A stretch of 64,000 nucleotides of DNA from Zantedeschia hybrid cultivar (GCA_030544215.1 JARZZO010000016.1:34928001-34992000), one strand, 5' to 3'. Counted from the first letter of the stretch, positions 36,051-48,858 are shown. The notes: a model not told the origin generated them from the sequence alone. Made by a program: numbers and translations.

Positions 36051-37666
36051 TATTGTGTTCAGTTTAAACCCCCGGAAAATTGTAACAAAGGAAGAACAAA
36101 AATAAAACCAATTTCCCAAACCAGTTATGGACTCCAATTGATGTAATAAAAAAACGATCTAAATAAAATCATATCACCTTGCGTAGAACACGTTGTTCTA
36201 CAAAGATCGATGCCGAACTCCTCGAAACTACAAGCCGCACAAGCTTACGTCCTCTAGAGTTAATCCACACCAACCCTCGGAGCTTACTTTCTCCTTCAAC
36301 CCGCATAACACAAACCCACCGCCTCAAGTTATCTAGAAAGAGTCCAACTCTTGCAACTTCACTTGATGGCCACCTTTTGAATGGATGGGAATTAGGTTAC
36401 GGGTTCTGGAAAAACTAAGGGTTATATATATGAATGGTATGGCGGCAGCTTGAACCGCCTCTTTTAACCAAACCAATCTTTTAACCGCTAAAGTTAAAGT
36501 TAACCCTAGGACATTTATATATCAATATATTATTATTAGTTTATTTATAAAATAAGTCTAATATTTATACTTTTAAGCTATTTATAGATTCTTTTCTCAA
36601 AAGAATCAAATGCTTTAGTAAATTATTCCATACAACAATATTCCGTTCTGCAAGAGTTATTTGTGTGTGATCCTTTAGGCTCATTATCACTCTAGTTTAA
36701 AGATCCATTAACTTCTAATATAATTGGAAGTAAATTAAACCGGTTATTCCCAATAACCGTTTAATTTGTTCCGGACCTTTTGATCACGTTGGGTCAAGCA
36801 AATCCACGTGATCCCAGAGGATGCCGGGTTTATCTTCACCATGTCTGGCATATGTAAGCCTTCAGTTACTGTATCGTTGTAATCTCTCGTTCATTTTATG
36901 AGTCCGATCCAATCGTGGGGTATGGTTTTGTCAAACCACTGGTGATCATGTCGTCTGACTATGACCTCCATAATAATTTCACATTCGTTCCAAACGAATT
37001 GATACCACCCTGGCCAAGGATTTAGTGGAGCATCTATGTCATGATCCATTAATTGTCTGTGATATACCTAACAGTGAGCGATCCTCTCTTGACCATTAAC
37101 GGTCTTCGCATGTATTCCGATGTGGCTAATAATTCGGTGTTTCATGACTTATGATTAAAGTCACTTAACCAAACATTAAACTACACCAATCCTTACGCAA
37201 GACCCCATTAATGTCTCAGGTCAAAAGATCAACGATACTACTAAGACAGATATATCTTCAGTTGATATTAGGTATAATTAACCATCTGAAGATCCATCAG
37301 CGGATCAGTTTAGTGAACAGTTTCCCAGGATGAACACCTACACATATGCGCTGGTGCCCCGCACCTATGACTGTGAGCTTGGTCATCTACACATCATGCA
37401 TGTTGATTTACGAGTAATCAATGTCTCAGAGTGATTACTCTATAATCAGGAACAATTTAAGATATGTGTCAATGTACAATCAAACTCACATTTGAGATCC
37501 CATCTCGAAATTGACTTTACAACCACATATCCTAAGGACAACACAAAGCAATCCACAAATTTCAAGTTTACACTTTAATTACCACTTAATTATATTGAAT
37601 AAGTTTGTACAACACATTGGGCCTATACGGCCCAGAATTGGCCTATAGAACATCCAAAAACTAACA
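36051..37666 (-). mobile_element. 5' LTR of nested copia (1616 bp)
   Basis: Aligns end to end with 28475-30104. Its outer edge ends CTAACA. The terminal base pair next to the primer-binding site has decayed (TATTG in place of TGTTG). Confidence 0.85.
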
Positions 37667-39008
37667 ATAGGATGTTTGAGAAGGACATCAAACATCCTGG
37701 AAGGCTAGTACAAGTTATTCTAACTCATATGATGAGCGTGACTGATCTCATTAGTCACTTGTGTGAAGATACTATGGTGAACCTGTAGGTGCTCATTGAG
37801 AAATGAGTTCACTGAACTGATCCGAAATGAAACAATCAAAGATCTTATTTAGTGCCACCACTTGATACGGACGACTTCTGTTTTTCCGCCGGACCTGTAG
37901 GCCGTCTAGCCATCTTGGCCTATGGATTCCATCTTCCTTTTGAATGGAGTGACTATCAGCCAGCTTATTTCATCATCACAGTTGCGTGGTTGATCCTTGT
38001 ACTTGAGACATCAAAGACATCTTGTCGGTAGACTTCTGGGCTTTGACCTTGGCTTACGAATTCCTATCCATGGGATCTCTAATAGTCAACGATCGGGTCC
38101 AGTGGAAAATTCGAAGGTGATTGTGTGTTCAATATAGGATCATTCGCTCTCAGGTAACTGGAGAGAGAATGCTTTAGGATAGATCCGCAGGAGTCTCTGA
38201 CAAGAGCGGACACAATATCAGATAATGTGTTTTCTGATATTGTACAACGGAGTTTGATCCAAGTGAGTTGACCCTCTAGGGTTTGACAATTGATCATACC
38301 CTAGGTCGACTCGAGAGTATTGTGTGAATGAAGGATTACGCAGTAACTGTGGACGGACATGTTCCATGAGTGGGTTGTTGAACCCCTTTACCTTCCGAGA
38401 TCATATGACGTTACTTGGTACCCAACTTGATCGGAAGTCCGACCGAATTTATATGAGATGTTAATTCGGTTAGGTAATTAATTAAATGTGAGATATTAAT
38501 TAATTATTATAAGTCAATGAAGTGTTATTGGACTTAATGGGATGAAAACTGGACGGGTAAATGGGCCTAGAGGGTAAGACGCATATAGATTCTTAGTTGG
38601 TGGTGTTTTAGTAGGTTTTATATTAATTCAGAGATTTTTGTGAAAAGTCGCGCCAACTTAATATATAGACAGGCTGTGTAGAAACCCTGGGCCAAGCTCT
38701 AGAGTCTCTCCCTACTGGCTGCCCCCCTCTCTTTCCTCCTCCTTTGGGCGCCCCCTTCAGGGGCACCGGGTGCTTCTCGTCTCCGCTGCACAGTCTTACA
38801 GAGAGTCGAGAATTCTTCGTTTGCGTGTTGCGGACACAGTTGCGGCGAAGGATTATCAGCGAGCGTGCTGATCTGGATGAGGGAGCGAGGACGAACCACC
38901 GCAGAGGATCGCGTGGATATCGTTGGAGTCCAGACGCTTGTGCGGCTAGCGGCATTGCCTCGACCGAACCGATTCATACACAAATTTGAATATGCGCATG
39001 GTGATTTG
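37667..39008 (+). mobile_element. Copia LTR 'A', second segment
   Basis: Resumes the LTR cut at 28474. It aligns with 39225-40450 of the solo LTR (shared GTGACTGATCTCAT, GTAGGTGCTCATTG and TGAGTTCACTGAACTGAT blocks). It is interrupted at 39008 by the solo LTR, whose duplication ATTTG is at 39004-39008. Confidence 0.65.
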
Positions 39009-40561
39009 TGTTAGTTTTAGGTGGCCTACAAGTCAATCTGACTATGTAAATCTCGTTCATTTATTAATAAAATGACATAATATTCATTATGTGTAAATCG
39101 CATTAATTATCGTTTCATAATGAAGTCCGTGAATAAATGCTATAGTGATCAGATTATGATGAGATCATACTAATGAGACTGATCACTTAAACACACATAT
39201 TCTTAATCGTTCCTAGTCGGAGGATATCCGAGAAGGACATCGGATATCCGGTTAGACTAGTACAGATTACTCCTGCTCATATGATGAGGGTGACTGATCT
39301 CATAAGTCACTTGTGTGGAGACACTAAGGCGAATCTGTAGGTGCTCATTGGAGAATGAGTTCACTGAACTGATTCGACTGAATCGCTGGATGGTATTGTA
39401 CCTCACTGTCAACTAGCTTGATTCTATTGTCGCAGTTGCGTGGATGGTCCTCGGACCTGAGACACCAAGGACACCTTGTCGGTGGACTTCTGTACTTTGA
39501 CCTTAGTTTACGAATCTCTAGCCACGGGATTCTAATACGCCAAAGATTGGGTACAGCGGAATACCGTCGAAGGGAATTGTGTGTCAATAAGGAATCATTC
39601 GCTCTCGGTACTTAGAGGGAGAATGTTCTAGGAAGGATGCGCGAAAGTCCCTGGCCAGGGCGGACGATAATATCGGGAAAGGAGTTTTCCGATATTCATC
39701 AGCGGCATCCAATCCAAGTGAGTCGACCGGTTAGGGTTTGACAGCTCGCCATATCCTGAGTTGACTCGAGAGCATTATACGAATGAAGGATTATATCCAC
39801 GCGGTAACTGTCGGCGGAAAGGTTCCAAGAGTGGGTTACTTAACCCCAATACCTTCCGGGTTCACGCGGTGTTGCTTGGCACCCAACGTGATCGGAGGCT
39901 CGGTCGAATTCGATGTGCGACATCAATTCGATTGATTAATTAATTAATAAATGGTTATTAATTGATTAATAAAGTTAGTGAGGAGTCATTGGGCTTGTTG
40001 GGCCATTAACTGGACTGGTACTTGGGCCTAGAGGGTCACACGCAAATGATTCTCAAGGCGATGGATAAATAAGTGGGTTTTATACAAACAGTGGGTTTTT
40101 ATGAAAAATCGCGCGGTTAGTATAAAACATAGCGAATGGGCTGAGCAGGCCAAGCTGCTGCCAACCCTAGCCGCCCCTCCTCAGTTTCTCTCTCTCTCTG
40201 GCGTCCAGACAGATCCAGATCTGCTCCGCCGCTTTTCCGAATCCCGTTCGACGGGAAATTGTCCGCGCGCTGCGGCGATCGTTGCGGCGACCGGCGGAGG
40301 TTTCGTGGGCTGCGAAGAACGAGGAACGCGAGGATATCCGTCGCGGAGAGGATCGCGTGGACTTCGCTAGAGGCCTGGCGCTTGCGCGTCTTGCGATGTC
40401 GCACCGACGGAACCGAACGGTTGTGGATTCGAATCCGCACACGGTGAGAATCGATTATCCGATAATCGTAGGTTTTAGTTTTTCGAAACGGGAACGGATC
40501 GCGTTTAATATTTTATTTTCCGCTGCGTGAGTGATCCGGAGAAACCCGAGAAATCCCAACA
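39009..40561 (+). mobile_element. Solo copia LTR 'B', 1553 bp, TSD ATTTG, inside LTR 'A'
   Basis: It starts TGTTAGTTTTAGGTGG and ends AAATCCCAACA, flanked by ATTTG at 39004-39008 and 40562-40566. It belongs to the same family as LTR 'A', which resumes after it at 40562 and ends with the same CCCAACA. No internal domain is present, so it is a product of LTR-LTR recombination after an insertion into a related LTR. Confidence 0.8.
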
Positions 40562-40683
40562 ATTTGATCACATCTGTTTTTCGTTCTATCGTTTTTGTTC
40601 CAAAATGGATCTGCGGGCGTTAGGCGAGACATTTTTATTGTTTGATTCCGTTGTATTCTTCACGTCCCGTCCGGATCCCAACA
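40562..40683 (+). mobile_element. Copia LTR 'A', terminal segment
   Basis: The last ~120 bases of LTR 'A'. It is alignable to the end of LTR 'B' (TTTTTATTGTTTGATTCCG against TATTTTATTTTCCG) and finishes GGATCCCAACA at 40683. Confidence 0.6.
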
Positions 40684-42857
40684 ATTTTAAACGCCTTCAA
40701 AAGCTAGTCAATTAGTAAAAAGTTTGATCTATATGTCTAATTCATGATCATTAAGTTTCATATTTTTATGATCTTATTTACTATTTATTTTATGATTATT
40801 ATCTCAATATATGCAATCTGTCCGTTCAATCTGTTTTGTTTCGAACTGTGATCACCTGAGTTACAAATATTTTTTATCTTTTCTCTGATGTCTAATTGAG
40901 TTAAAATTTTGCAAGAAGCGTATTTTATATGCTATCCTTATGTAAAATAATTTTTATAATTTTCTGAGTTCGCTTGATATTTATTTCATAATATTATTCT
41001 CTCACTGTATAATTTGTCCTGGCAGTTTTGAAATCCCGATTTGTGGGTCTTTTATTTCACTTGATTCATGTTCAAATAATGCCAAATATTTTGGAGACTT
41101 TTTTTATACTTTTCTTGACTTATTTGTAAAATTTTAGATTTTTTTTGACCCTATTTGTTATTTATTTTTTTCCTTTGTTTTAAGTTACTAAAATTCTATT
41201 TATGTATGATTTACATAATCGAATCGAGAGTTAAAAATCATATCAAACCAATCTATAGGTTGATGAAACTTTGTCCACACGTTACACATGACTTATTTGA
41301 CATATTTACCAACTTTGAAAATTTTCTGAATCTATTTGATAATATTCGGCCTATTTGTTATTTTTTCAGTTCAGAAAATTAGTTTTAATGGTTGAAAAAT
41401 ATGTTTACTTACCTAAAAAATCTGAGAATATTCTTGGAGCCTGTTCTTCTATCCAGTAACCTATTGGCATCTGCTTTTCTCTGCATGTTGGCTCTTTAAA
41501 TGACTATTTTGTATATTAAGCGTATATTTTGATTTATACTTATATGTAGTACTTTGATAATTTAAATTCGAATTCTATGCTCATCCTTTATCGTCATTTG
41601 ATCTCTATTAATCTGATATTGCTATACATAATTTGATTCGTTTGGACATTGTCATCTTAAGGAGATTGCAATGACTAATTTTGATATAAGCATCCGTATT
41701 GGATATGACATTTGAACACGAGGACAACGGGTAAAATTTTGATTTCTGACTAGTTAAACTAAGAGACAGCGATATGTAATCTCTTGGTGATTTGGAGTTG
41801 GGTGAGATTTAGACATTTTGATTCTACGCAGTAACCAAAACCTCTGCATCGTTGCTTAGATGCTTTAGTATACGTATAAGACTCTTTATGTTGTGGTTTG
41901 AGTTCATGTCCATTATGATATGATTTTTATTTATTTGATTGGCACATAAATTTAAAATCTTTACTCTATATATTCAATTGAACGCAGCTTAGTTATTTGA
42001 ATTCTTTGATCATCCTGCTTAGTTATTTCTTTGAAATCGTATGAATCTATCTTAATCCCGCGATCCATGATATAAATATGATTTGATAAACTACTACACT
42101 TTGATATTTGGTATTTGATACAAGATGTGCTCATGAGACAACGATATGTAATGTCCTAATAGTTTGATATGTTTTATTTGATATGTGATAAGTTGTGATC
42201 ATGACTAGTAGAATTTAATATGTCTGATATAAGTTCGATCATGTCGTATATGCTGTATGTTAGTTGATCTATTCATATTATTAGAAAACATATTTGATTT
42301 GATAAGTTTATATCTGACCATGTTTTGTATCATATTCTTATTTGAGCTATATATAGAACTGTGTAAGATCATGTTTAGTATAATTGTATAATGTGATTTA
42401 TAAAATTTATTACATGTTAAGTCATGTGGATAGTTTGAAACCTACTGAGTGATTGTACTGATAAATCTTATTCATATTCTCAGAATATAAGAAAGAGAAT
42501 ATGAAATTTGAGGAGACTTATGATTGAGATATTTGACATCTTCAGGAAGTTATCTAGATTTAAATTACAACTTTTTAGATTTAATGTAGTAGAGATAATG
42601 AGAGATTGTTATATTTTTTTTTTATTTGGTGAGATTGTGAATTTATATATAAATTGTTGGATATTGTAATTTGTAAACTTTGGTATTAACTATGTTTATA
42701 TATTTTGGATTAATTGATAGTTATAATATTTATTTAAATCGTCTTGTGATTGTTTAGTTCTCATATCTATTTGTTATGATGAGACTTATTTCGAGATTAC
42801 ATAGTCGGACTCCGAGTAAAAAAAAAAAAAAAAAAAAAAGGGATCCGGGGCATAACA
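40684..42857 (+). mobile_element. Family-L LTR, copy 2 (5'-truncated)
   Basis: It aligns with 26664-27193 (copy 3) at its start and with 14090-14203 plus 23677-25182 (copy 1) further on. It ends GGGGCATAACA. A run of 20 or so A (about 42819-42839) lies just before the end and is not shared with copy 1. No coding domain. LTR 'A' ends at its left edge, so the truncated copia element had inserted into it. Confidence 0.45.
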
Positions 42858-44560
42858 CCAACCAACTATAAACATTGAGAAGGATTTTTTAGATATCGAT
42901 CCTTATCAACATAGTGAACTTGAGATAAGTCTTTGTATCTTGAATATGTTGATGTTAGTTAATTTGAGATAAGTCTATGTATCATGAATATTATATACTT
43001 AAACCTTTAGTTTTTCATTCTTACAAATTGCTTCTGTCAGTTTTTCATAATCTATCATATTTAAACATGAGTTTTAAGCTTAAGTTACTCTAAAAAAGTC
43101 ACTTGTATACCTGTTTAAATTTTGAGTTTTACTTTCTATACTAATAGTAGTGCTACACTAGTTATTGGTATAACCAAAATTTAAAAAAAATGAATTTTTT
43201 AGGTCCCCAAACATGCTCCACATGTTCAGCCAATTCGATCTCCGATTGAACGATGCAAAAATATATAAATAAATAAAAAATTACTAATACCCTCGACCCA
43301 TTAAAGTCATCTTTTATTGTTTATTGAAGCTTAATTTTAAAATTTTTTGAGTCATTTCAAGTATTTCCATCAGTTTTGATATTGGTTTGAAAAATACTCC
43401 ACAAATATTTCCATCAATTAACTAGAAGGATTTATTACTAAATTATGTTAACTTTATAAGGACTAATATCAAAGTATGCAAGATATTGATATTTATTTTA
43501 AATTCACTATGTTTAAAGAGATTGATTTCGAAAAGTCAAATCGAGAAATGCTTGCTGCAATGCCCGATGCATTGTCTTCCATGTGGATTGCAATGCCCTA
43601 GGCACTGCCATCCTATCTTCCCAATCAGATGGCAACGTCCACCCCCCTGGGGGGTTGAGGGACAATTTTTATTTTTTTTCTTGTTTGATTATTTAAAATT
43701 TTGAGAGTGTCCAATAAAAAATCGGATGCACAATGGGCGAGCATGGGTTGATCCCGAGCTCAATGTATAAACTTTTCCTTAAATTTTTCTTTTGCCCATG
43801 CCTCAATTTATGTGTGCAAATTTTTTTCCAAGAAAAGTTATATACACTAAGTCAGGACCAATCGGGAGGCCATCAGTTGTACAGTTTGATTCTTTTATTA
43901 GATGTTCTAATTTTTTTTTAAAATATGATAAAAAAAATAAAAAAAGCGGCCTCTCCACACCGTGCATATACGGACGAGAAGCTCGACAATCATTCGATCA
44001 TTACAATCTACGTAAATTGCAATACCCAGAGCATGGCACCAAGTATTTCTCATAAATATCATTGGATTGCGCCACTCAATGTATGAAGATTTGAGTAATA
44101 TTTGCTACAATGACTCAAGGACATTGCATTGTATCTACAGTTGCAGTTTAATTATGAGATCAGATATTGGGCGAACTTTAAGTTTTGCTGCACTTCCAAA
44201 ATAGTACAATGACCGCGAGCCATCCGATTTCGCAATCGAAAAGCCATTACAGTTGCAATACCTTGAAGCATCGCAACAAGTATTACTCATAGATAAATTA
44301 GATATGCAAATTGTTGAGACTAGGTACATATAGATCTATAAGTTTATTATACTATTGATTTAGACAGACCATTCATTAATTAGATGATTATATGAGTTAT
44401 CATATATATTTGGTCTAGAAAAGAACGTATTTATTATATTATGTATTATCTATTATGTAGAAACATTAATCTTTAAGCAACTTATAAAGTAATAATGGAT
44501 GTGATATTCGAGTTATCACCTACTATTTGCTGATTTGCATCCCTAAATTGGGGAACCAAA
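42858..44560. other. Intergenic region upstream of RPL8 with scattered TTGCAATGCC-like motifs
   Basis: No gene recognised. Variants of TTGCAATGCC, or of its inverse GGCATTGCAA, appear near 43554, 43588, 44017, 44127 and 44250, often paired with an inverse form (CATTGCATTG, ATGCATTG). This may be an LTR remnant of the same style as the others, but no ends were found. The last ~200 bases presumably hold the RPL8 promoter. Confidence 0.35.
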
Positions 44561-44665
44561 GGTGACACCAAAATCGTGAGATCCCGACCGTCCATCTCCG
44601 CCGTACCAGCCACCCGTGGAAAAACCACTAGGGCAAACCGAAGGCCGTCATTTCCCCACCGTCAC

Positions 44666-44673
44666 TATAAATA
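44666..44673 (+). promoter_or_regulatory. TATA box of RPL8
   Basis: TATAAATA 91 bases before the start codon, in a GC-rich setting. It is followed by a pyrimidine-rich leader (CTCTTTTTCTTCCCC at 44692-44706), as is common for ribosomal protein genes. Transcription would start roughly 25-35 bases downstream. Confidence 0.75.
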
Positions 44674-44763
44674 CCGCCGCGAAGGCCCCACCTCTTTTTC
44701 TTCCCCGTCTCCTCCTCAGTTCTCCCCCTCGCAGCACCGCTCCCCACCGCCACAGCAGCAGCG

Positions 44764-47263
44764 ATGGGGCGCGTGATCCGCGCGCAGAGGAAGGGAGCGG
44801 GGTCAGTGTTCCGGTCGCACACGCACCACCGCAAGGGCCCCGCCCGCTTCCGCAGCCTCGACTTCGGCGAGCGCAACGGCTACCTCAAGGGCGTCGTCAC
44901 CGAGATCATCCACGATCCCGGCCGCGGCGCCCCCCTCGCTCGCGTCACCTTCCGCCACCCCTTCCGCTACCAGCACCAGAAGGAGCTCTTCGTCGCCGCC
45001 GAGGGCGTGTACACCGGCCAGTTTGTCTTCTGCGGCAAGAAGGCCAACCTCATGGTCGGCAACGTCCTCCCCCTCCGATCCATTCCCGAGGGCGCCGTCG
45101 TCTGCAACGTCGAGCACCATGTCGGCGACCGGGGCGTCTTCGCGCGCTGCTCCGGTGACTACGCCATCGTCATCAGCCACAACCCCGACAATGGCACCAC
45201 CAGGTGATTTGCTGTTGTATCTATTTCCTCATGTTTGATCGGTCATGATGATGTGATCTTGGTGATCTGTTTGTATCTGGGCCATTAGCAATCTTAGATC
45301 GGAATTAGTGGTGTGTGTCTGTGTGTGATTTCTTTTATCGAGCTGCTTGAAATATAAAAACTTCATGCTTAATTTTTTGTGGATAGTTGAAATGATATGC
45401 TGTGAGTAGTCGTCGTTTATAATCTTTTTAATGCATGACAAGGAATCTTAGATCCGGTTTCTTATATCAGCATTTTGAGATTTGCTGTCTGATTTGGGAG
45501 CTTCTGTTTGTGTAATGTTCAATTGGCTGTTTGTATTGTAAGAGAGCCATTTGGAGCTGGTGAATTCGTCTACGATACATGTTATTCGTGAAGGTGATGT
45601 TTGAAGTTATTGTTACTGATGCCTTTGTTGTAACAAGGGTTTGCAAGGATCATTTCTCATAGGCTGTGTAGAATGTTTCTATAAGCAAACAAATTACTGC
45701 AATTCTTTGCACAATGCAAATATGCTCTGGCTTGCTTAGGTGATTACAGACAATAATTTCATGTTATTGGTGAAGGTGATGTTTGAATATGCTTCCAATT
45801 TGGACCATGAAGCCCATGTCTTCTAATTTTGTAATATTCTGGATGAAAATTTGTGGACTCTGACAAATTTCAGGTTTGTGAGTGCTTAATTCTTGTTTCA
45901 GTTTTAAGATACTAGGACAGATACTACTTATGGGAGATGGGTATACAAGAAATCATGATAACTGAGGTTTGAAATGCTATTTTGTTTCAAGAGGAAAAAT
46001 GGAAGCTGATTAACACGGGAAAACTTTTGTACGAGTATCAAAAGTCATGCTCATTATTATACTGTTTGTCTTTGGAGAAAATTTGTGGACTGTGACAAAT
46101 TTCAGGTTTGTGAGTGCTTAATTATTGTTTCAGTTTTAAGATACTAGGACAGATACTACTTATGGGAGATGGGTATAGAAGAAATCATGATAACTGAGGT
46201 TTGAAAGGCTATTTTGCTTCAAGAGGAAAAATGGAAGCTGATTAACACGGGAAAACTTTTGTACGAGTATCAAAAGTCATGCTCATTATTATACTGTTTG
46301 TCTTTGGAGAAGATTTCTATGGGACAACAAAACAAAAACAATTTTTTACTATATAGTTTTACGTATGCAAATAGCTGTATATCAGGATGTAAATTAAAGT
46401 GCAAAGGGATTGACTATGGATTGAATTGATGTCCGTATTAATGTACATATTTTATGGCCACTTCTGAATCTGGACACAGTTGACTGCTGTAAAAACTCAT
46501 CCATAATTGTAACCAGCAATCACTATCATAGATCTGATAGTATGGAACAATCTGTATAAATAAATTTCTAATTTGTATTTCGAGTACAGAAGTCATGTTT
46601 TATGCTTTAAGGTTTTCTGTTGGGTTGGATAATTGTTCTATTCTTTTTTTCTCTATTGGCAAAATAGTTTGTATTTCCCTTTTACCTGCACACATTTAAC
46701 CTATCCTTGAGAGGATTGCATTTGTTAGAAGGTAAGGCTAAGTTATTAGAAAGTAAGGCTAAGTTATCAGATAACAGTGCCCTGGGATGATCTTTTTTCC
46801 TTTCAATTTTGAACTTTGCAGCGGATCCTAATCTATGATACAATATCTCAGTCTAACTGTCACCATTCAGACATCATTCCAATGATTCATTTGGGTTCCA
46901 CTCCGTTGGTTTTGCAGGATCAAGCTTCCTTCTGGTGCCAAGAAGGTTGTGCCAAGCGGGTGCCGAGCAATGATTGGTCAAGTTGCAGGCGGTGGTAGAA
47001 CAGAGAAGCCACTCCTGAAAGCTGGTAATGCTTTCCACAAGTACCGTGTGAAGAGGAACTGCTGGCCAAAGGTTCGTGGTGTGGCCATGAACCCTGTGGA
47101 GCATCCCCATGGAGGAGGAAACCACCAGCACATCGGTCACGCCAGCACAGTCAGGCGGGATGCCCCTCCTGGTCAAAAAGTTGGTCAAATTGCTGCAAGG
47201 AGAACCGGTCGGCTTCGTGGTCAGGCTGCTGTCTCTGCGGCCAAGTCCGAAAAGAGTTCCTGA
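44764..47263 (+). CDS. RPL8: 60S ribosomal protein L8 (uL2), two exons
   Basis: uL2 is a core protein of the cytosolic large ribosomal subunit, next to the peptidyl-transferase centre. Exon 1 is 44764-45203 and exon 2 is 46918-47263, with a GT...AG intron (45204-46917) splitting arginine codon 147. Together they encode 261 residues, the normal length. The start MGRVIRAQRKGAGSVFRSHT is the invariant plant N-terminus. The C-terminal domain has the conserved HPHGGGNHQHIG loop (residues 209-220) and the RRTGRLRG tail. Exon 1 is extremely GC-rich at third positions and exon 2 much less so. There is no frameshift or stop; the gene looks functional. The start is the first ATG after the TATA box and leader. 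A 232-bp tandem duplication lies in the intron. Confidence 0.97.
45845..46308 (+). repeat. 232-bp tandem duplication in the RPL8 intron
   Basis: 45845-46076 and 46077-46308 are adjacent direct copies that differ at only a handful of positions (for example CTCTG/CTGTG, ATTCTT/ATTATT, ATACAAG/ATAGAAG). Both lie inside the intron and away from its splice sites. They have no effect on coding. The high identity points to a fairly recent event. Confidence 0.9.
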
Positions 47264-48273
47264 AGCGTTTCCTCATCTGTCGTACTCTTGTTTTGGTATC
47301 CTTTTTTTCTTCCCTTGGTTGCTTCATTTATCCATCATAGACGTATCTCGCCAGTTTTGTAGCAAGAGCTGTCAAGCGCATGGGGACAACTTTCCTTCTA
47401 AATTTTTTATACATTCCCGTTTATGAGAGTTCTATTGCCATTCCTCGGATGTTCTATGAAGAGAAATACTGGTGCATGTGGTTTGGAGTTTTCAAGTATT
47501 TCTCTTCTATTAATGCTTCATGTGTGGTTAGAACGAGTTCATTGTGGTGTGGACTTGTCTGTCCGGTGTTGGCGACGTTGGTAAGCGTCATTGTACCGCG
47601 CGCTGTTTCATCCATGGATTGGATGGTGCACGTGCAGTTTAGTTTAGCCTCACCCCCCTCTGTGAGGGAACCAGATCATCTAGATCTTATTGTTTGGACC
47701 GTATTGTGTCCCAGACACATAAAAAGAAGGTGAATGGATTATTTGTTTTTGAAGTGGTGGGGCTTAATAACCTTTTGGTGTGTTCGGGGACACATCACGG
47801 TCCAGATCTCGTTCCCTCTGTGAATGTGTTGCAACCTCTGCTGTTTTCCAACCAAAACTAGTTAGATCAGGTTGAACCCCACGTCCCACAAAAAAAAAAG
47901 GAAAAAAAGAATCTAATAGCCACAGGTTATTTGCCAATCTATTATATATTCAGGTTGCATATTGGGAGAGTAAATATATCCTTACGTTATTCTCAAGGAG
48001 AGATGGTGATCTTATCTGGGTCATAGAAAGGAGAGAGGATACGATGAACGGGGAAAGGAACAGAGAGATGAGTGTATGCCAACAAAGGAAGAAAAAGGTA
48101 CAACGATGGGCTGTGGGTAAGGCCCCGCAACGGACCAAAGAATACAAGCACAACATAAGCGGATTGCAACCATTGGCCAAAAGAACACATGAACTGCAGG
48201 TCGAACAGCAACGGACCACCAAACGCTAGAGATACGGAGGTTAGGCTCGAAAGGGAGGCGGGGAAATCTCCTG
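47264..48273. other. RPL8 3' untranslated region and intergenic DNA
   Basis: The first few hundred bases after the stop codon are T-rich and presumably include the 3' untranslated region; no canonical AATAAA was fixed. The remainder holds no recognised gene. The right end (48021-48273) is the pre-insertion flank of the hAT-like element and is continuous with 50676 onward if that element is removed. Confidence 0.5.
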
Positions 48274-48281
48274 GGGAGCAC
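48274..48281. repeat. 8-bp target-site duplication GGGAGCAC (left)
   Basis: Repeated exactly at 50668-50675. Eight bases is the hAT-superfamily length. Confidence 0.95.
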
Positions 48282-48530
48282 CATAGTTAGTTAAATACGG
48301 TACGGAAAAAAATACAGGGCGGGATACGTACGAATATAAATCGGTCTTCATTATTTTTAATTCGGTCAAATATTCGGTTAAACATTCGCATTCGGTAAAT
48401 ATTCGGTACGGAATACGTACGGTGTTTAATACGTCCATAGTTGAAAAAATCGGCACCAAAAATATGGATATATATATGATATATATTTTTTATTTTGAGA
48501 AATAATAACTTGAAATAAATGATATTATTC

Positions 48531-48858
48531 ATAGAATTAACAACATTCATATAAATCTCAACCATCACATATGCCATGAAACTGAAAAGTACAATGAAAT
48601 AAAATGATATAATTGGACATATATAAGAACATGGTAAAATTCATAAAAGATTTAGAATCCAAGACATAAGTTTCACCCTCATAATAAAATGTCAAACTAT
48701 GATAGTATTCATAAAATTAGCAATAATCTAACAAATCTTAGTAATCACTTATGTCATTACATTAGAAAATGTAATGAAATAAAATGACATGATTAGTCAC
48801 AAACAAAGATGAAATAAAATTCATAAAAAGTCTACAATCTAAGACATAAGATTCACTT
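48531..48858. repeat. Two ~165-bp diverged direct repeats inside the hAT-like element
   Basis: A block running from an ATA(G/A)AATTA(A/G)CAA start to AAGACATAAG(T/A)TTCAC occurs twice. Both copies share AATGAAATAAAATGA(T/C)AT and AAAATTCATAAAA. Confidence 0.65.

Larger units (their letters stand above)
28475..37666 (-). mobile_element. Complete but decayed Ty1/copia retrotransposon, 9192 bp, nested
   Basis: It has two LTRs (28475-30104 and 36051-37666), a polypurine tract, a primer-binding site, and copia domain order on the minus strand (gag, protease, integrase, RT, RNase H). The LTRs match at very roughly nine positions in ten, so the insertion is much older than the Tekay element. It interrupts copia LTR 'A'. 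The expected 5-bp duplication is decayed: GCTGG before and ATAGG after, where the related unoccupied LTR at about 39220 reads GGAGG. All coding domains carry stops or shifts. Confidence 0.88.

Noticed and set aside
42819..42839. Run of about 20 A as a poly(A) tail of a retroposed sequence
   Set aside because: It lies a few bases before the LTR-like end GGGGCATAACA within family-L copy 2, with no retroposed gene upstream; simple expansion is more likely.
44803..45180. Long frames on the other strand and in other phases over RPL8 exon 1
   Set aside because: They are by-products of very high GC; only the uL2 frame has conserved protein sequence and matching splice sites.
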